The notes: a model not told the origin generated them from the sequence alone. 64,000 nt of DNA from an uncultured Lachnospiraceae bacterium (GCA_910585295.1 CAJUDE010000030.1:62001-126000); one strand, 5' to 3'. Positions 23,369-33,198 are shown, counted from the stretch's first letter. Program-made: numbers and translations.

Positions 23369-25039
23369 CTATTCTTCCACCTGCGGTTCTTCATCCCCAC
23401 TATCCCCTTCGGAATCAGAACCGCTTTCCTCTCCACTGCCATCGAAATCGCTATCAGACCAGCCATCGTCAAGCATTTCGCCATCTTCGGAAAAGCCATC
23501 CCCTTCCGGCAGCGTTTCTATATCGCCGCCATCCGGCATTGCTCCGCTTTCGTCTTCTGAATTCTCCCCGCCTTCTTCCCCTTCTGGATTATACAATGGG
23601 GATGAATAGTCAACTTCTGAAGCGTCTGTGACCGTAGCCACCCCTTCATACAGCCCTTCCATTGGAAATGCAATGGAATCTTCTTCTGTAATCCCTGATA
23701 AAATTTCATAAGCGCCTAACTCTGCATCATATTCCCCCAATTCCACTTTCCGCTTCTCTAAGCGATTCTTCCCATTGTCAGCCCATACATAGGCATCCAC
23801 ATTGGAATTATCTTCCCCAGGCCCTTCCCCTTCACCTAAGCCTTCTGCCCCTTCTAAGAATTCTTCGTCCAGGCCTTCTCCATCCAAACCTTCTGTCCCT
23901 TCTCCATCCGAACCTTCTGTCCCTTCTTCATCCAAACCTTCTGTCCCTTCTTCATCCAAACCTTCTGTCCCTTCTTCATCCGAACCTTCTGTCCCTTCTT
24001 CGCCTAAGCCTTCCAGGCCTTCCAAATCTGCCCCTTCTGCACTGTCCTGCCCTTCCATCACAATATAGCCCTCAAACAGCCAGATCCCTTCTTTTTTTTC
24101 TGTCTGCCCTTCATCCAGCTCAATAAAAAGGTGCTGCCCCATCATAAGCCCCTCTGTAGAATCCAAAGTAACATAAAAAGGGTATTTTGTCGCTTTTTCT
24201 ACACCGCTGCCGGAATCCATGTACATCTCATTATTGCCGCTGCCTTCATCCTTATTTTCCGTGTCAACTTTACTGATTGTCCCAGACCAGGTCTGCTCCT
24301 CATCAATCCTGGAACGGAGGATGACCGGCTGTTCTTCCGAAAGGAACTGTACATTTGTCTCTGTCACAGACCCTTTCACCCGGTAATCCCCTACTGCAAG
24401 CACCGTCATATAAGCCACGGTTTCCCCTGACGGATCTGTCTCTGATTCATTAATGGATTTTACTACCCCTGCAATTTTGCTGTTCACAACTGCTTTGTCC
24501 ACGGAATCCTGCTTCTTCTGTATCTCAGCCTTTTTACTCTCAATATTATATTCTGTCTGCTTAATCTCATTTTCTTTCTCCTGGATATCCGCAGTGTATT
24601 CGTATCTGTCATCGGCAGCCGCAGCGTTTCTCTCCTTTGTCAATTGGGTAATCTGGTTCTTCAGGTTAGAAATCTCATTCTGCATCCCCTCCAGCTCCAA
24701 CTGCGCCTGCTGGATCTCCCCAGCCACTTCATCCATATCGTATTCAAATAAGGGGTCGCCTTCTTCCACCATATCCCCCTCTTTTACAAAAACTTCTTTC
24801 ACTTCCCGTTCCGGCTCTTTCTTCACTTCCCAAGTCTCTTGCGGCTCCACTATGCCAGTGTAACGGTTCTGGACCCCGGAATTAGCTGCATTCAGGGATG
24901 ATACTTTTTCCACATATACTTTATCTGCACTGTTCCCAACCCCAGCGTTCCCTTTCAGGAAATACCAGGCTCCTCCTCCGGCTGCCGCCAAAACCGCCAC
25001 GGCTACGGCAGCAATAATTCCCACTTTCTTTTTGTCCAT
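23369..25039 (-). CDS. HlyD-family adaptor with Glu-Gly-Thr repeat insert
   Basis: 556 residues: TM anchor (about 9-29), biotinyl-lipoyl-like segment (VFVKEGDMVEEGDPLFEYDMD), a long coiled coil (ISNLKNQITQLTKERNAA...) and a barrel domain (KIAGVVKSINESETDPSGE). A strongly acidic insert of about 70 residues is built from 8-residue units like EGTEGLDE (24-bp DNA units, about 23870-24004), and the C-terminus is acidic too. First gene of the export operon; the second adaptor, encoded two genes downstream, is a divergent paralogue. The repeat length could vary between strains. Confidence 0.88.
   Translation of the reverse strand: MDKKKVGIIAAVAVAVLAAAGGGAWYFLKGNAGVGNSADKVYVEKVSSLNAANSGVQNRYTGIVEPQETWEVKKEPEREVKEVFVKEGDMVEEGDPLFEYDMDEVAGEIQQAQLELEGMQNEISNLKNQITQLTKERNAAAADDRYEYTADIQEKENEIKQTEYNIESKKAEIQKKQDSVDKAVVNSKIAGVVKSINESETDPSGETVAYMTVLAVGDYRVKGSVTETNVQFLSEEQPVILRSRIDEEQTWSGTISKVDTENKDEGSGNNEMYMDSGSGVEKATKYPFYVTLDSTEGLMMGQHLFIELDEGQTEKKEGIWLFEGYIVMEGQDSAEGADLEGLEGLGEEGTEGSDEEGTEGLDEEGTEGLDEEGTEGSDGEGTEGLDGEGLDEEFLEGAEGLGEGEGPGEDNSNVDAYVWADNGKNRLEKRKVELGEYDAELGAYEILSGITEEDSIAFPMEGLYEGVATVTDASEVDYSSPLYNPEGEEGGENSEDESGAMPDGGDIETLPEGDGFSEDGEMLDDGWSDSDFDGSGEESGSDSEGDSGDEEPQVEE
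23870..24010. repeat. In-frame 24-bp tandem repeat in the HlyD-like gene
   Basis: About five imperfect units around CCTTCTGTCCCTTCTTCATC encode the acidic EGTEGLDE/EGTEGSDE repeat of the adaptor. Confidence 0.8.
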
Positions 25040-25210
25040 GTTTCTCCTCCTAAAAATATATGTATAAAATAATTTATTTTCTCTGTTAGTTTACATCTTA
25101 TCATAAATCTGTGACAATGCCTAATAAATTTTATTAATATTTTCTTAAATGCCATGCCTTTTGCAGCCCTGTAAAAGCCCTTCCAACTGTTAGTAATTTT
25201 CATTTATGTC

Positions 25211-25239
25211 TTGAAATCTGAAATCAAATTCTGTAAACT
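25211..25239 (+). promoter_or_regulatory. Promoter of the first chemoreceptor gene
   Basis: TTGAAA (25211-25216), 17-bp spacer, TAAACT (25234-25239). Confidence 0.5.
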
Positions 25240-25327
25240 GTGAATAGAACCTTTTCACTTTTTAGGAGATATTCCAATACTCTTTTTCAGGTGAAAGCCA
25301 ATCAGTCCATCAGGAGGAATATTAATA

Positions 25328-27013
25328 ATGAAAAAAACCATCAGCCAATCTATGCTATCTTTTATTTTAAATGGCATTTCTATCCTTGCGCTTATTTTCC
25401 TTGCGCTGTCTTTGCTGTCCTATAGTAAAGTCAGCAGCGCGCTTGACAATGCCAGTGAGAACCGGTTTGCGCTAACCTACAATGCCAACCGGTTTATGAA
25501 CGGGTCTGCATACCTTACGAACGAAGTGCGGGCCTTCGCTTCCACTGGGCTGCAGGAGCATTACGACAATTATTGGAATGAGGTCAACACACTGCAAAAC
25601 CGTGACAAAGGGGTTGCCGCCATGCAGGAAATCGGCATCACGCAGGAAGAGCAAAAAATGATTGACGACATGTCCAGCCTTTCCAACAATTTAGTTCCTT
25701 TAGAAGAAGAGGCAATGAAAAATGTACAGGCGGGAAAGATGCAGGAAGCTATTGATTATGTGTACGGCACAGAATACGATACCTCGATTGCCCAGATCAA
25801 TTCATTGAAGGAACAATTCCTGGACGCACTGGATACCAGGACGCAAGCACAATTAGAAACATTAGGCCGCCAGTCCAAATTTATCCAGGCAACGATGTTT
25901 GCCGCTTTGATTGTAGTGGCAATTATTCAGCTCTTAATTATGTTTATCACAAAACACCGTGTGCTGCGCCCTGTCATTGCGGTGCGGGACCAAATGGGGG
26001 AAATCTCCAAAGGGAACCTCTCTGCTGAATTCCCTCTGAAATCCAGCACTTCCGAAATTGGGATGCTGGTAGAATCCATCCATGAAACAAAACGGGAATT
26101 GAAAAAATACATCCATGATATTGATTCCAAACTGTCTGAGATGGCGCAGGGAAATATGGACCTTACCATTGGCGATGACTACCGAGGCGAATTTTTGCCC
26201 ATCCAAGACGCCATGCGCCAGATTGTGGACTCCCTGAACACTGCCCTCTCCCGCATTAACCTGACTGCAGAGCATGTGTCAGAAGAATCCAGGAAAATGG
26301 CTTCGGACGCACAGATTTTATCTAGCGGGGCTGTAGCCCAGGCCTCTGCTGTCCAGGAACTTTCTGCCAGCATACAAGAGCTTTCCACCCAAGTGGACCT
26401 TACCTCTTCCGATGCAGGCACCGCCCAGAAATGCTCCACGGAGGCAGCAACCCTTTTGCTTGCCAGCAATGAGAAAATGGGCGACCTGACTGCCGCTATG
26501 GAGGATATCTCTAACGCTTCCCAGGAAATTGGCGGCATTATTAAGACCATTGAGGATATCTCCTTCCAGACTAATATCCTGGCATTAAATGCCGCGGTGG
26601 AAGCAGCCCGCGCCGGAGAGGCCGGAAAAGGGTTTGCCGTGGTAGCGGAAGAAGTGCAAAGCCTTGCTAATAAGAGTTCCGCCTCCGCAAAAGATATCAC
26701 GGAACTGATAGAGAACTCTATCCGAATGATCCGCCAGGGGACTTCCCTGACTTCTGAAACGACCAGCGCCCTTGCCGACGTGGTAGTAGGCGCAAAACAG
26801 GCCACAGATTTAATAGAGCATATTGCTGGGTCCGCAATGCAGCAATCCCAGGCGTTGCACCAATTAAAGGCAGGGATGGAACAGATTGCAGGCGTTGTCC
26901 AGACCAATGCAAGCACTGCTGAGAAATCCGCGGCTTCTGCAAAAGAACTGCAAAGCCAATCAGAAGAATTGAAAGTATCTGTACATAGTTTCCGGCTGCG
27001 CAGGCATAGATAA
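25328..27013 (+). CDS. Methyl-accepting chemotaxis protein (4HB sensor)
   Basis: 561 residues: TM1 about 9-32, an extracellular four-helix-bundle-like sensor (about 33-180), TM2 about 184-205, HAMP, then a long coiled-coil signalling domain with the hairpin tip EDISFQTNILALNAAVEAARAGEAGKGFAVVAEEV. AGGAGGAAT lies ahead of ATG 25328. It passes chemoeffector signals to CheA/CheW; no che genes are in this window, so it is an orphan receptor. Ligand unknown. Confidence 0.95.
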   Translation: MKKTISQSMLSFILNGISILALIFLALSLLSYSKVSSALDNASENRFALTYNANRFMNGSAYLTNEVRAFASTGLQEHYDNYWNEVNTLQNRDKGVAAMQEIGITQEEQKMIDDMSSLSNNLVPLEEEAMKNVQAGKMQEAIDYVYGTEYDTSIAQINSLKEQFLDALDTRTQAQLETLGRQSKFIQATMFAALIVVAIIQLLIMFITKHRVLRPVIAVRDQMGEISKGNLSAEFPLKSSTSEIGMLVESIHETKRELKKYIHDIDSKLSEMAQGNMDLTIGDDYRGEFLPIQDAMRQIVDSLNTALSRINLTAEHVSEESRKMASDAQILSSGAVAQASAVQELSASIQELSTQVDLTSSDAGTAQKCSTEAATLLLASNEKMGDLTAAMEDISNASQEIGGIIKTIEDISFQTNILALNAAVEAARAGEAGKGFAVVAEEVQSLANKSSASAKDITELIENSIRMIRQGTSLTSETTSALADVVVGAKQATDLIEHIAGSAMQQSQALHQLKAGMEQIAGVVQTNASTAEKSAASAKELQSQSEELKVSVHSFRLRRHR

Positions 27014-27093
27014 AAGACAGCCATGGCTGCTCGCCGCGGTACGATAATTGTTTTTTATTTTTTGGTAAATCCGAAGGAATTTCCTATAAGACA

Positions 27094-27122
27094 AAAAGGG
27101 CCCTGCGATGCAGGGCCCTTTT
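27094..27122. terminator. Bidirectional terminator between chemoreceptor and glyA
   Basis: A 13-bp perfect stem, AAAAGGGCCCTGC / GCAGGGCCCTTTT, with a 3-nt loop between convergent genes. Confidence 0.9.
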
Positions 27123-27130
27123 ACCCCTCC

Positions 27131-28369
27131 TTAGCCAAGGGGATATTTATCGGTCAAACCTTTTACCATGGCACGCACTTCTTCGGAAGCTGCTTCGCCT
27201 TCTTTCACCATTCTGGCAATGCATTCTGCCACTTGGTCCATATCTTCTTCGTTAAACCCTCTGGATGTGACTGCAGGGGTACCCAACCGGATTCCACTAG
27301 TCACAAATGGGGATTTAGGGTCATTTGGGATAGTATTCTTATTGCTGGTAATGTTCACAGAGTCCAGTAATTTCTCCATCTCCTTGCCAGTCAGCCCATA
27401 AGGTGTTAAATCTACCAGCATCAGATGGTTGTCCGTCCCGCCGGAAACCAGCTTGACCCCTCTGTCCATTAGCCCTTTTGCCAAAGCCTGGGCATTTTTC
27501 ACAATATTCTGCTGGTACTTCTGGAAGCTATCCTCCAATGCCTCTTGGAAGCAAACTGCTTTTGCTGCAATTACATGCATCAGCGGCCCGCCCTGGGTGC
27601 CTGGGAAAATTGCTTTGTTAAAATTAAATTTATCCGCCATTTCCTGGCTTGCCAAAATCATGCCGCCACGGGGCCCGCGCAGCGTCTTATGGGTGGTCGT
27701 GGTCACCACATGGGCATATGGGATGGGGCTTGGATGAAGCCCTGCCGCCACCAGCCCTGCAATATGGGCCATATCCACCATTAAATATGCGCCAGCCTCA
27801 TCTGCTATTTCACGGAACCGCTTAAAATCAATAGTCCTTGCATATGCGCTTGCGCCAGCAATGATTAATTTCGGCTTACATTCCAGCGCAATTTCCCTTA
27901 CTTTATCATAATCAATAAACCCTTCGTCATTGACTCCATATGGCACGATATGGAAGTATGTGCCAGAAAAATTCACAGGGCTTCCATGGGTAAGGTGTCC
28001 GCCATGGTCCAGGTTCATCCCCATCACCGTATCCCCAGGGTCCAACATAGCGAACTGCACGGCCATATTTGCCTGGGCGCCGGAATGTGGCTGCACATTG
28101 GCGTATTCGCAGCCAAAAAGTTTTTTTGCGCGTTCTCGGGCAAGGTTTTCCACCACATCCACGCATTCGCACCCGCCATAATACCTTTTTCCTGGATACC
28201 CTTCTGCATATTTATTAGTCATCGGGCTTCCCATAGCTGCCATAACTGCCTTGCTGACCCAGTTTTCAGAAGCAATCAGCTCGATATGGCTGTTCTGCCT
28301 CTCCATTTCATCCGTAATGGCCTGAGCTACTTCTGGGTCTGCTTTTTTCACTTCATCAAATGAGTACAT
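27131..28369 (-). CDS. glyA: Serine hydroxymethyltransferase
   Basis: 412 residues starting MYSFDEVKKADPEVAQAI at 28369 with AAAGGAAATGAACC upstream; the longer frame to 28417 has no RBS. PLP-dependent fold type I enzyme: TTTTHKTLRGPRGG contains the PLP-binding Lys, with SAYARTIDF and DMAHIAGLVAAG as further family motifs. It interconverts serine and glycine with tetrahydrofolate, supplying one-carbon units. Last gene of a probable five-gene operon. Confidence 0.97.
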   Translation of the reverse strand: MYSFDEVKKADPEVAQAITDEMERQNSHIELIASENWVSKAVMAAMGSPMTNKYAEGYPGKRYYGGCECVDVVENLARERAKKLFGCEYANVQPHSGAQANMAVQFAMLDPGDTVMGMNLDHGGHLTHGSPVNFSGTYFHIVPYGVNDEGFIDYDKVREIALECKPKLIIAGASAYARTIDFKRFREIADEAGAYLMVDMAHIAGLVAAGLHPSPIPYAHVVTTTTHKTLRGPRGGMILASQEMADKFNFNKAIFPGTQGGPLMHVIAAKAVCFQEALEDSFQKYQQNIVKNAQALAKGLMDRGVKLVSGGTDNHLMLVDLTPYGLTGKEMEKLLDSVNITSNKNTIPNDPKSPFVTSGIRLGTPAVTSRGFNEEDMDQVAECIARMVKEGEAASEEVRAMVKGLTDKYPLG

Positions 28370-28426
28370 AGGTTCATTTCCTTTCTCTATATGATATGTA
28401 TGCTCCAACTGTTCCATGATATTATG

Positions 28427-28708
28427 TTATTTTGCAAATGTCAATAGCCAGGCTGCGGCAACCTGAATGGCAAAGATCAATGGGATCCCCACCGTAAAGC
28501 GCCAATTCCTGGTCTTATGGCGGAATGCATACATCCCTGCCCAAGCCCCAAGGCTCCCGCCAACAGCCGCTACCCCAAACAAAGCTTTTTCTGATATCCG
28601 CCATCTTTTGTGCTTTGCCTTCCATTTGTCCAGCCCCATCAAGGAAAGCCCTGCCAAGTTCACCGCCGCCAGATAAAACAATCCTGCATATTCCGCCATC
28701 CGCTTCAC
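28427..28708 (-). CDS. DUF1294 membrane protein
   Basis: 93 residues with three membrane segments and the DUF1294 motif GLDKWKAKHKRWRISEKALF, followed by GGSLGAWAGMYAFRHKT. Read from a GTG start at 28708 that overlaps the stop of the DUF368 gene (GTGA); an ATG at 28699 is an alternative. Function unknown for the family. Confidence 0.88.
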   Translation of the reverse strand: MKRMAEYAGLFYLAAVNLAGLSLMGLDKWKAKHKRWRISEKALFGVAAVGGSLGAWAGMYAFRHKTRNWRFTVGIPLIFAIQVAAAWLLTFAK

Positions 28709-29553
28709 TCTTCCCCTAATTTCAGCGCAATCACCACACCTGCCGCCAAGGCTGCCACCCCTGTTAAGACAGTCACCAAATTAATTGCCCCAAAACCGTT
28801 CATCACCAAAATAGCGACAGGGGAAGCCACAATTAGCCCGATAATTGCCCAGTAAGCATGTTCTGGGAATTTTTCAAATACAATTTCAATTATTTTGGCA
28901 ATGGCAAAAATACCAAATACCACGCCGAGCCCAAAAGGCACTAACACCAGGCACCCATCCAAAATCCCCGGCACATTGAAATCCAGCAAATTGTCAATAA
29001 ACCCATTAATTTCCGATAAAACAGGGTTATAATACCCCATCAGCATCAACATCATGGAGCCGCTGACCCCAGGTATTACCATAGTTGCCGACGCCACAAT
29101 GCCAACGCCAAATAATTTCACCACATTCAGCAGGCTAAAGCTTAAATCTGCCGCCGCCCCTTCCTGTTCGCCCAGGATTGCCAGCCCTGCCACAACCACA
29201 AAAAATATAAGGAAGGACAGCAAATGCCCAAGCCTTATGCTTTTTCCTTTTACTTTCCGGGCAATGGCTGGAAGCCCTCCCACAATCAGCCCGATAAAGA
29301 GCAGATTTGTCTGGAATGGGATTTTCTCAAACATAATCTCTATCATCCGCGCCAGCGCAACGATGCCGATTACCGCCCCAACCACAATGGGGATCAGGAT
29401 TTTCATGCTTTTCTTAAATTCTGACAAAAGATGGGTGGCCGCATGGATCATCTTATCGTATATTCCCATAGATACCGCCATGGTGCCGCCGCTGACGCCG
29501 GGTATAATATTCGCCACCCCGATTACAACGCCCTTTAAAATCATTTTAATCAT
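28705..29553 (-). CDS. DUF368 integral membrane protein
   Basis: 282 residues with about eight membrane segments and two related repeats, GVANIIPGVSGGTMAVSMG and TMVIPGVSGSMMLMLMG, diagnostic of DUF368. This family includes proteins linked to undecaprenyl-phosphate (lipid carrier) translocation in other bacteria. The start overlaps the hisC stop by 4 nt. Confidence 0.92.
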   Translation of the reverse strand: MIKMILKGVVIGVANIIPGVSGGTMAVSMGIYDKMIHAATHLLSEFKKSMKILIPIVVGAVIGIVALARMIEIMFEKIPFQTNLLFIGLIVGGLPAIARKVKGKSIRLGHLLSFLIFFVVVAGLAILGEQEGAAADLSFSLLNVVKLFGVGIVASATMVIPGVSGSMMLMLMGYYNPVLSEINGFIDNLLDFNVPGILDGCLVLVPFGLGVVFGIFAIAKIIEIVFEKFPEHAYWAIIGLIVASPVAILVMNGFGAINLVTVLTGVAALAAGVVIALKLGEE

Positions 29554-30614
29554 AAGCCCTCTCCTAAATAGTGTTCCAGAAAACGTATCAATTCATCCAT
29601 CTCCTGATTAGTCCCAATGGAAATCCGCAGATAGTCGCTGATTCTTGGCTTTGAAAAATAGCGTACATAGATACCTGCCTGTTTTAACGCGTGAAATAAC
29701 TTTTCCGCCGGGCATCTGGAATGGGTTGCAAAAATGAAATTGCTTTTGGAATCTGGAAAAGAAAACCCCAGCCTCCGCAGCTCTTTTTTGGTACGTTCCC
29801 TTGTATTGATTATTTTCTGCAAGGTTTCCTTGAAATATGTATCGTCCCTGACTGCTTCCACACCTGCCGCCAAAGCCGTGGCATCCATGGTATAGGAATT
29901 AAAGGAATATTTCACATCATTCAAATACCCAATCAGCTTTTCATTCCCAATGGCATACCCAATCCTCATGCCCGCAAGGCTCCTAGATTTGGAAAAAGTC
30001 TGGACCACCAGCAGGTTCTCATACTTCGGGAGTAATGATAACGCAGATTCCCCTCCAAAGTCAATATATGCTTCATCAATTATTACAATTACCTCTGGAT
30101 TCCCCGCAATAATCTCTTCCAGCTCCCCAAGGCTCTTTTCCACCCCTGTGGGGGCGTTAGGGTTCGGGATGACAATGCCGCCGCAATCTTTTAAGTAATC
30201 CTCAGTGCAAATCTGGAAATCCCCATCCAGGGGCGGGCATTCGTAAGGGATACGGAACAGCTCTGCCCATACATTATAAAAAGAATACGTGATATCTGGG
30301 AACAAAATAGGCTTCCCACTGTTAAAAAACGCCAAAAAACTCATTGCCAGCACATCATCTGAGCCAACCCCCACAAACACTTGCCGCTCCGATACGCCAT
30401 AATATCCTGCCAATTCCTGAACCAATACACTTGCCGCAGGGTCAGGGTACCTCCGCAGGCTGCCCATATCCAATCCCTTTAGCGCTTCTGCCACCTTAGG
30501 GGAAGGCGGGTAAGGGTTTTCATTGGTGTTTAATTTAATTAACTTTGTACATTTTGGCTGCTCACCAGGCGTATAGGGAACTACCTTCCTTATATTTTTT
30601 TCCCATGGCATCAT
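29550..30614 (-). CDS. hisC: Histidinol-phosphate aminotransferase
   Basis: 354 residues beginning MMPWEKNIRKVVPYTPGEQP, typical of HisC. PLP lysine in QTFSKSRSLAGMRIGYA; other motifs are KLNTNENPYPPSP, VGVGSDDVL and IPNPNAPTG. It makes histidinol phosphate from imidazole acetol phosphate; close relatives also act on aromatic or other substrates. It overlaps the preceding aminotransferase gene by 4 nt. Other his genes are not adjacent; hisA is about 32 kb away. Confidence 0.9.
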   Translation of the reverse strand: MMPWEKNIRKVVPYTPGEQPKCTKLIKLNTNENPYPPSPKVAEALKGLDMGSLRRYPDPAASVLVQELAGYYGVSERQVFVGVGSDDVLAMSFLAFFNSGKPILFPDITYSFYNVWAELFRIPYECPPLDGDFQICTEDYLKDCGGIVIPNPNAPTGVEKSLGELEEIIAGNPEVIVIIDEAYIDFGGESALSLLPKYENLLVVQTFSKSRSLAGMRIGYAIGNEKLIGYLNDVKYSFNSYTMDATALAAGVEAVRDDTYFKETLQKIINTRERTKKELRRLGFSFPDSKSNFIFATHSRCPAEKLFHALKQAGIYVRYFSKPRISDYLRISIGTNQEMDELIRFLEHYLGEGL

Positions 30615-31807
30615 CTCAAATCCCTCCGATATTCTTCTGCCAGCTTTTCAAACGCCGGCAGGGAACGCTCAATCATTTCATAAGAAACACAATAAGCAAG
30701 CCTTACATAACCAGGGCAGGAAAAGGAACTCCCCCCCACCAACAGGATATTGTGTTTTTTTGCCGCCTCCACAAACTTTTTCTCATCCTTGTCCGGGGAC
30801 TGGATAAACAGGTAAAACGCGCCCTGGGGCTTAACGCACGTGAACCCTAATTCGGTCAGTTTCCCATAAATTAATTGGCGGTTCCTGTCATAATAATCCA
30901 CGTCCGTCCTGGCATCTATCGCTTTTACCAATGCCTTCTGCATCAGGGATGGGGCGTTCACAAAGCCCAAAATCCGGTTGGCCACGGATAGCCCCTGGAC
31001 TGCCTGGGCGCATTCTGCCATCCAGGGGCAGGCTGCAATATAACCTATCCGTTCCCCAGGGATGGAAAGGGATTTGCTGAAAGAATAGGTGATGAATGCG
31101 TTGTCATAATATTTTGTCAAAAAGGGCGCCTCTTCCCCATCATACACAAGTTCCCGGTACGGCTCATCCGACACCAGGTAAATCTCATGGTTGTACTCCT
31201 GTTGCTTTTCCTCCAATATAGCGGCAATGCCCTGGATGGTCTTTTCCGAATAAACCACCCCTGTAGGGTTTACTGGGTTATTGAGGATAAGCGCTTTGGT
31301 TTTCTCTGTGATTTTTGATTCCAAATCCGCCAAATCCGGCTGAAAAGAAGGGATATCTGGCTTTACTTCCCGTAAAACCCCCTGGTGGTTCGCCACATAC
31401 CCACGGTATTCCCCAAAATAAGGCGCCAGCGCCAGCACCTCGTCCCCTGGGTCTAAAATCGTCTTAAACACCACGTTCAAAGCGCCTGCAGCGCCAACTG
31501 TCATTACAATATGCTTCGCCTCAAATTCCGTCCCAAACCGCTGGTTTAAGTTATCGGCCACTGCCTGCCGTGTCTTTTCATAACCTGCATTGTCCATATA
31601 TCCATGAAGCTCCATGGAGCTTTCTGTCCGCACTGCTTCTATAATTGCCTGGTTATAACACTCTGGAACTGGCGTCATAGGGTTCCCTAGGCTAAAGTCA
31701 TACACATTCTCCGCCCCTATCCGCCCTGCCAGCTCTTTCCCTTCCAGGAACATGGCGCGTATGGCAGAGCTGCCTGCCACTTCCTGCTGCATCTGTTTTG
31801 AAATCAT
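30611..31807 (-). CDS. Pyridoxal-phosphate-dependent aminotransferase (AspB-like)
   Basis: 398 residues starting MISKQMQQEVAGSSAIRAMF; GAAGGAGGG is five bases before ATG 31807, while the longer reading to 31822 abuts repeat copy D. Fold type I motifs: NNPVNPTGVVYS, SDEPYRELVYDG and SFSKSLSIPGERIGY with the PLP Lys. Probably an aspartate or broad-range amino-acid aminotransferase; the N-terminal layout (FLEGKELAGRIGAENVYDFSLGNP) matches a common clostridial class. First gene of the operon. Confidence 0.9.
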   Translation of the reverse strand: MISKQMQQEVAGSSAIRAMFLEGKELAGRIGAENVYDFSLGNPMTPVPECYNQAIIEAVRTESSMELHGYMDNAGYEKTRQAVADNLNQRFGTEFEAKHIVMTVGAAGALNVVFKTILDPGDEVLALAPYFGEYRGYVANHQGVLREVKPDIPSFQPDLADLESKITEKTKALILNNPVNPTGVVYSEKTIQGIAAILEEKQQEYNHEIYLVSDEPYRELVYDGEEAPFLTKYYDNAFITYSFSKSLSIPGERIGYIAACPWMAECAQAVQGLSVANRILGFVNAPSLMQKALVKAIDARTDVDYYDRNRQLIYGKLTELGFTCVKPQGAFYLFIQSPDKDEKKFVEAAKKHNILLVGGSSFSCPGYVRLAYCVSYEMIERSLPAFEKLAEEYRRDLR

Positions 31808-31822
31808 AGAACCCTCCTTCAT

Positions 31823-31960
31823 TTATTCCCGCGAGCAATGAGCCAAGCAGCCGCGCCCGCGCGGATATTTGGCGAATGCCGCGAGGGTCAAATACCCCGC
31901 CCCTTGGGGTGGGAAGAACAAGCTAGGCCAGCCCCAGCTTTCTGCGGGATATTTGACTTC
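31823..31960 (+). repeat. GC-rich dispersed repeat, copy D
   Basis: From TTATTCCCGCGAGCAATGAG to GATATTTGACT, upstream of the aminotransferase RBS. It contains a hairpin with arms GTCAAATACCCCGC and GCGGGATATTTGAC. Confidence 0.9.
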
Positions 31961-32004
31961 TGGCAACATCCACAACCGCCCCCTATTTTATCATTAATAT
32001 CTGC

Positions 32005-32056
32005 AAAAAAAAAGGGCGCCGCTGCAAATTCCATAGACTCAATTTGCAGCGGCGCC
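32005..32056 (-). terminator. Terminator of the galactan operon
   Basis: A 16-bp perfect stem, GGCGCCGCTGCAAATT / AATTTGCAGCGGCGCC, with a 10-nt loop. On the minus strand it is followed by a run of nine T, starting 12 bp after the GH53 stop. Confidence 0.93.
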
Positions 32057-32067
32057 AGCATTTTCTG

Positions 32068-33198
32068 TTACTTTTTAAATTTTTTAATGGTTTCCAGCGC
32101 AGGCAGCGGCCTGCCTTCATAATCAAACAACGCCTGGTTGGCCCACTCATTCCCGCAAGGCCCTGGGTCTTTCATATATTTCAGGGAAGCTTCCGTCGCC
32201 CATCCGCTCCCCGGCACCGGGATCCATGCCGGCTCCCAATAAAAGAACCCTTTCCCATGGCCGCCTGGCACATTTGCCACACGGCGCATAAAGTCTTCCA
32301 TAAAATCCGCCTGCCCCTGCTTTGTCATTGGGTAATCAATTTTTGCCACCAGCTCAGGCTTTGTCGCCATGCCTTTTCGCTGGGAAGGCTCTAATTTTTC
32401 ATAAGAGGCATAATCCTCCATAGTATAGCCCATGGACACTTCCGCCACCACAAGGTCTTTGTGGTAACGGGAAGCAATGTCATGCATATTATGCTCCAAA
32501 TCTGCCAGGGACCCATGCCAGAATGGGTAGTAAGATAAGCCGATGACATCAAAGTCTTCCCCATCATTTGCAAAATAACTGTCAAACCACTCCCGGTACA
32601 GGGCGTTATTTCCGCCATTGTCCAGATGGATCATAATGGGGACATCTGGCTCAATATCCTTCACCCCATGTATCCCGGCATTGACCAGCATGGCAATATT
32701 CTCATAATCCGGCACCTTCCCGTCAGGCCACAAAAGCCCATTGGACAGCTCATTGCCCACCTGCACCATATCTGGCGCTATGCCTTCCCGCTGAAATTCC
32801 CGCAGCACTGCCACTGTATGGTCATATACCGCAGATTCCAAACGTTTCCCAGTAAAATCATACCATGCCTTGGGCTTAATCTGCTTCCCTGGATCCGCCC
32901 AAAAATCACTGTAATGCAGGTTCAGCAGCACATCCATCCCGCGTTCTTTTACCCGCTTCGCCAGCTCCAACGTGGTTTCTAAGTCATTTGTCCCAGCCCC
33001 GTAAGGCTCCCCATCTTTAGAATATGGATGGTTCCAGAGACGGAGGCGGACGGCATTGGCGCCATGCTCCTGGAGGATTGCCAAAGGATTCCTTTCATCC
33101 CCGTCTATATCATAGAATTTCGCCCCTAGCCGCTCTAATTCCGGCAAGGTAGAAATATCCACTCCTTTGATAAACTTTGTTTTCAAATCATTTCCCAT
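32068..33198 (-). CDS. GH53 endo-beta-1,4-galactanase, apparently intracellular
   Basis: 376 residues with GH53 motifs along the whole length: FIKGVDISTLPELE, NAVRLRLWNHPY, DVLLNLHYSDFWADPGKQ, and the expected catalytic acid/base E150 in MVQVGNELSNG and nucleophile E253 in VVAEVSMGY. It should cut beta-1,4-galactan or arabinogalactan side chains. There is no signal peptide (it begins MGNDLKTKF), so it should work in the cytoplasm on galacto-oligosaccharides imported by the upstream MalEFG-type transporter, together with the GH2 enzyme. AAAGGGAATGTGCT precedes ATG 33198. Last gene of the locus before the terminator. Confidence 0.93.
   Translation of the reverse strand: MGNDLKTKFIKGVDISTLPELERLGAKFYDIDGDERNPLAILQEHGANAVRLRLWNHPYSKDGEPYGAGTNDLETTLELAKRVKERGMDVLLNLHYSDFWADPGKQIKPKAWYDFTGKRLESAVYDHTVAVLREFQREGIAPDMVQVGNELSNGLLWPDGKVPDYENIAMLVNAGIHGVKDIEPDVPIMIHLDNGGNNALYREWFDSYFANDGEDFDVIGLSYYPFWHGSLADLEHNMHDIASRYHKDLVVAEVSMGYTMEDYASYEKLEPSQRKGMATKPELVAKIDYPMTKQGQADFMEDFMRRVANVPGGHGKGFFYWEPAWIPVPGSGWATEASLKYMKDPGPCGNEWANQALFDYEGRPLPALETIKKFKK

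Noticed and set aside
25927..27024. Long minus-strand open frames opposite the first chemoreceptor (up to 281 residues)
   Set aside because: They mirror the codon pattern of the well-supported MCP gene, have no RBS and give low-complexity Ala/Ser/Ile sequence.
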